From: JAVBQL01 sp031549085
GTDB taxonomy: Bacteria > Spirochaetota > GWE2-31-10 > MWDO01
Reading direction: 5' to 3'
Assembly (NCBI GenBank): GCA_031549085.1
Contig: JAVBQL010000002.1
Span: 55,339-119,338, forward strand
Length of the DNA stretch: 64,000 nucleotides
Notes under the pieces: generated by a model
Told to the model about the DNA's origin: nothing
The model's database searches: none
Seen by the model: the letters and a program-made list of their open reading frames with translations, nothing else
Part shown: positions 61,686 to 64,000 of the stretch, piece by piece
How positions within the stretch are numbered: position 1 is the first letter of the stretch
Layout of the letters: every line of letters begins with the position of its first letter
Made by a program: the position numbers and the translations under genes

Positions 61686-63086
61686 ATGAGAAGATACTTT
61701 GAAGATATAATATGTGCAAGGGCAACACCTCTTGGGCCATCTGCAATAGCTGTTGTAAGGGTTAGCGGGGAAAACTCCCACGCAATTTTGAAAAAAATAT
61801 TTAAAACAGCCAACAATTCAACCATTAATGAGTACAAATCCCACAGGGCCTACTATGGAAACATCTATAATAATAGTGAAATCATCGACAATGTTCTTCT
61901 TATTACCTACAAAAATGGATTGAGCTTTACTGGCGAGGAGTCCTTCGAGATTAATTGTCATGGAAGTGACCTGGTTGTATCACTAATTATCAAGCTCCTT
62001 CTTGAAAATGGGTGTCGTCTGGCAGAGGGGGGCGAGTTCAGCAAGAGGGCTTTTCTTAATGAAAAGATCGATCTAACAAAAGCTGAAGCGATAATGGATA
62101 TTGTAAACAGCAGCAGCAGCAAAGGTGTAAAAATTGCTGGACAGCAGCTAAATGGCAGGCTTAAAGATGAGATAAACTCGATAAAAGAGGAGCTCTCCGA
62201 GCTTTTGGCCTCAATAGAAGTATTGATTGACTATCCTGAGGAGGATTTTGAGAGTGATTCTCTTCTTTGGATAGAGAGCCTTAACTCAATTCTAAAAAAT
62301 ATTGAAAATTTGCAGAAAAATTTTACTAGAGGAAGAGCCTACAGAAAGGGAATCAACACTGTTATTGTTGGAAAGACAAATGTTGGCAAATCGACCTTTT
62401 TTAATCTGTTATTAAATGAAGATAAGGCGATTGTCTCTGAAATTGCTGGGACTACAAGGGACTATATTGATTCCATAATTAATATAGATAATATCCCAGT
62501 TAGAATATTTGATACTGCAGGCTTAAGAGAGACAGTTGATATTATCGAAAAAGAGGGGACAAAGAGGACAAGAGAGCTCTCAAAAAGGGCAGAGATTGTT
62601 ATATATCTTTTGGATTCAATATCTCTTTTTTCAAAAGATGATATCGAAAACATCAAAAATATAGATGATCAGAAGATAATTTTTGTTATCAACAAGATAG
62701 ATTTGGCTGATGTTAAGAGGATTGATGATATAGAGAGTTCGATAGATAATTTTATGAACTCTAAAAAAAATCAATATAGGGTTGTTCGGGTCTCTGCATT
62801 AAAAAAAGAGGGTGTTGACTCTTTTAATAGAGAGTTTCTATCGCTGAATTTTGGAGAGAACACTATTGAGGCCGAAGATCCAATAATAACCAATGAGAGG
62901 CACTACAATCTTCTTAATGAGGCGAGATTGGTTCTTATTCAAGCCAAAGATATAGATATTAATGAGCTTGATATTGCTGCGTATGAAATTAGAAGTGCAC
63001 TCAACTATATTGGTGAGATTACTGGCGAAGTTACAAATAATGATATTTTAAATAGGATATTTTCATCATTTTGCGTTGGGAAGTGA
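61686..63086 (+). CDS. mnmE: tRNA modification GTPase MnmE (TrmE)
   Basis: A 466-residue GTPase that with MnmG modifies the wobble uridine of certain tRNAs. The N-terminal tetrahydrofolate-binding domain has DIICARATPLGPSAIAVVRVSG and FTGEESFEINCHG. The G domain is inserted in a helical domain: G1 VGKTNVGKSTFF, G2/G3 AGTTRDYID and FDTAGLRET, G4 INKID. The C-terminus FCVGK carries the conserved cysteine essential for modification. Full length. MnmE often lies near the replication origin with rpmH and rnpA, but none of those is here. Confidence 0.96.
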   Translation: MRRYFEDIICARATPLGPSAIAVVRVSGENSHAILKKIFKTANNSTINEYKSHRAYYGNIYNNSEIIDNVLLITYKNGLSFTGEESFEINCHGSDLVVSLIIKLLLENGCRLAEGGEFSKRAFLNEKIDLTKAEAIMDIVNSSSSKGVKIAGQQLNGRLKDEINSIKEELSELLASIEVLIDYPEEDFESDSLLWIESLNSILKNIENLQKNFTRGRAYRKGINTVIVGKTNVGKSTFFNLLLNEDKAIVSEIAGTTRDYIDSIINIDNIPVRIFDTAGLRETVDIIEKEGTKRTRELSKRAEIVIYLLDSISLFSKDDIENIKNIDDQKIIFVINKIDLADVKRIDDIESSIDNFMNSKKNQYRVVRVSALKKEGVDSFNREFLSLNFGENTIEAEDPIITNERHYNLLNEARLVLIQAKDIDINELDIAAYEIRSALNYIGEITGEVTNNDILNRIFSSFCVGK

Positions 63087-63111
63087 TTTCTTAGCACCAT
63101 TTACACATCCC

Positions 63112-63456
63112 AAATGGTTAGTTTGACTTACTTCTCACAAATGTCCTATCAACATCTAACAATCGTTAAATTGTTATTTCTGGTTTCCATGTCATTACGA
63201 TAATATCAAACGAGCGAACGCTACTCAAAAAAGAAAAGAAGAAAGAAAAAGTAAATATTTAGAGGGGATAAAATCCCACCCTCTAAATATTTACTTTTTC
63301 TTTCTTTTTTTTATTACGAAGTAACAAGCTCTGCTTATTTTTTTAAGTGCTGTTTGCCTATTAAGTGCAACTTGTTGATAAGTAATAAACCAAAAAGATT
63401 TTAATATCTGTGAAGCTGAAGTGGCGGGACTAGACAATAGTATTAAAACTGACCAT
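63112..63456 (+). repeat. Dispersed repeat family B, copy B3 (most complete)
   Basis: Left end AAATGGTTAGTTTGACTTAC, right end AAAACTGACCATGTT, forming terminal inverted repeats. The central hairpin is perfect over 26 bp (63241-63266 with 63279-63304). Conserved blocks include GGTTTCCATGTCA, AACGAGCGAACGCTACTC, ATTACGAAGTAACAAGCTCTGC and AAAAAGATTTTAATATCTGTG. No ORF of note inside, so any mobilisation would have to be in trans. Confidence 0.85.
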
Positions 63457-63642
63457 GTTATAGGGATGTAAGTCTATAACAAAAAATAGTGCAAAAAAAC
63501 AAAAAGGAGATTTAGCTTTCCTCTCTACCTTCGTTGCTTCTGGATAGAGTATTTTTTATAGAAATAAAAAATCAAAAACCTATAGGATTCCATCTATAGA
63601 GGTCTTTTTATTAAAATTTGGCTATACTTTTCAAAAGCAAAT

Positions 63643-63891
63643 AAAAAAAGTATGCCCGCAAAGGTAAAGTCCGCACGCTAAACACCCTCGGATTACTACG
63701 AGAAGGAATGCCCAGCACTAAACCAGTGCAGGCATACTCATATCCGCATCAATTCAATAGGTGTATTAAACAAGATACACCTATCTCCTCTAGCGGACAT
63801 GTTGTTTAGTAATCCAATATTTAGTCCAAAAAGGGTGCGGCCCTTTTTGCTGATTCAACAGCCTTAGACCAAACATCTCTAAACAAGATGC
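63643..63891 (-). ncRNA. Putative structured RNA between two family B repeats, about 250 nt
   Basis: A GC-richer block with no ORF, read leftward from a strong promoter (63898-63925). Structures: hairpin AAAAAGGG-CCGCA-CCCTTTTT, a perfect 10-bp hairpin ATAGGTGTAT/ATACACCTAT (about 63760-63787), and a closing stem AGTATGCC..GC with GC.GGCATACT ending in seven T (63642-63648). Its place between copies B3 and B4 repeats the arrangement at 35.1-36.0 kb. No known family was recognised. Confidence 0.5.
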
Positions 63892-63897
63892 AAGTCT

Positions 63898-63925
63898 ATT
63901 ATACACTATTATTTGTGATTATCAA
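63898..63925 (-). promoter_or_regulatory. Promoter of the putative RNA at 63643-63891
   Basis: On the minus strand TTGATA (63925-63920), 16 bases, and a perfect TATAAT (63903-63898). Confidence 0.65.
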
Positions 63926-63968
63926 TTGTTTTTTTACCATTGTTTTATTTTCTTTTTTTATCCTATAT

Positions 63969-64000
63969 AATGGTTAGTTTGACTTACTTCTCACAAATGT
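63969..64000 (+). repeat. Dispersed repeat family B, copy B4 (cut by window edge)
   Basis: The last 32 bases, AATGGTTAGTTTGACTTAC then TTCTCACAAATGT, are identical to the start of copy B3. The rest lies beyond the window. Confidence 0.8.

Noticed and set aside
62026..62034. G6 runs in mnmE, in the ketosynthase near 50766 and near 61308 as further switch tracts
   Set aside because: Six-base runs at ordinary Gly-Gly codons in conserved protein positions are explained by coding constraint and are too short to argue for slippage.
58230..63086. Replication origin near the topoisomerase gene and mnmE
   Set aside because: MnmE and GyrB genes often flank oriC, but dnaA, dnaN, rpmH and DnaA-box clusters are absent, and the topoisomerase looks like ParE.
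63662..63690. RNase P core-like word AGGTAAAGTCCG on the plus strand
   Set aside because: It resembles AGGAAAGUCC, but the downstream conserved regions are absent and the strong promoter and terminator both point to the opposite strand.

Overview
The window is AT-rich bacterial DNA, most likely from an anaerobic member of the Spirochaetota; the genus cannot be fixed from the sequence. The grounds are several lipoprotein signal peptides with relaxed spirochaete-type lipoboxes (LFSC, FFSC), a short SMC with no recognisable hinge, a compact ParE-like topoisomerase subunit, an [FeFe]-hydrogenase system (HydG, HydB, HydC) and tandem M30-type metallopeptidases. Core genes (purM, smc, tpiA, secG, mnmE, an initiator tRNA, a COX24-type ribosomal protein) mark it as chromosome.

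Layout. 1-2270: edge-truncated ketosynthase and purM, both leftward. 2393-12215: rightward hydG, a flippase, a parvulin lipoprotein, smc with a small membrane protein, and a TPR lipoprotein. 12350-12750: GC-richer DNA without genes that looks like one or two structured RNAs. 12815-22067: a leftward run holding hydC-hydB, two small envelope proteins, three tandem near-identical glycosyltransferases and two GT4-type glycosyltransferases. 22220-34807: a membrane protein, two M30-like metallopeptidase lipoproteins, a formyltransferase-fold protein, a receptor adenylate cyclase and a giant receptor-MFS fusion that share the same sensor module. 34808-36060: repeats flanking a putative structured RNA. 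36062-49681: housekeeping and envelope genes. 49893-54477: a compact ACP / ketosynthase / chain-length-factor-like / acyl ligase / hydrolase-like cluster resembling a stripped-down aryl-polyene-type pathway. 54600-64000: TPR protein, cupin, nucleotidyltransferase, parE, a broken WG-repeat lipoprotein, mnmE, repeats and a second putative RNA.

Two dispersed repeat families run through the window. Family A (five copies) pairs a pyrimidine-rich hairpin with a long hairpin whose loop is conserved while its stem differs at each locus yet stays self-complementary. Family B (seven copies or fragments) has related termini around another locus-specific hairpin, and twice it brackets a putative stand-alone RNA with its own strong promoter. 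Together with the paired receptor proteins and the small polyketide-type cluster, these are the parts most worth a second look.

Well-formed sigma70-type promoters (TTGACA or TTGATT, 16-18 bases, TATAAT-like) precede purM, thrH, the initiator tRNA, the sulfatase gene and the RNA candidates.
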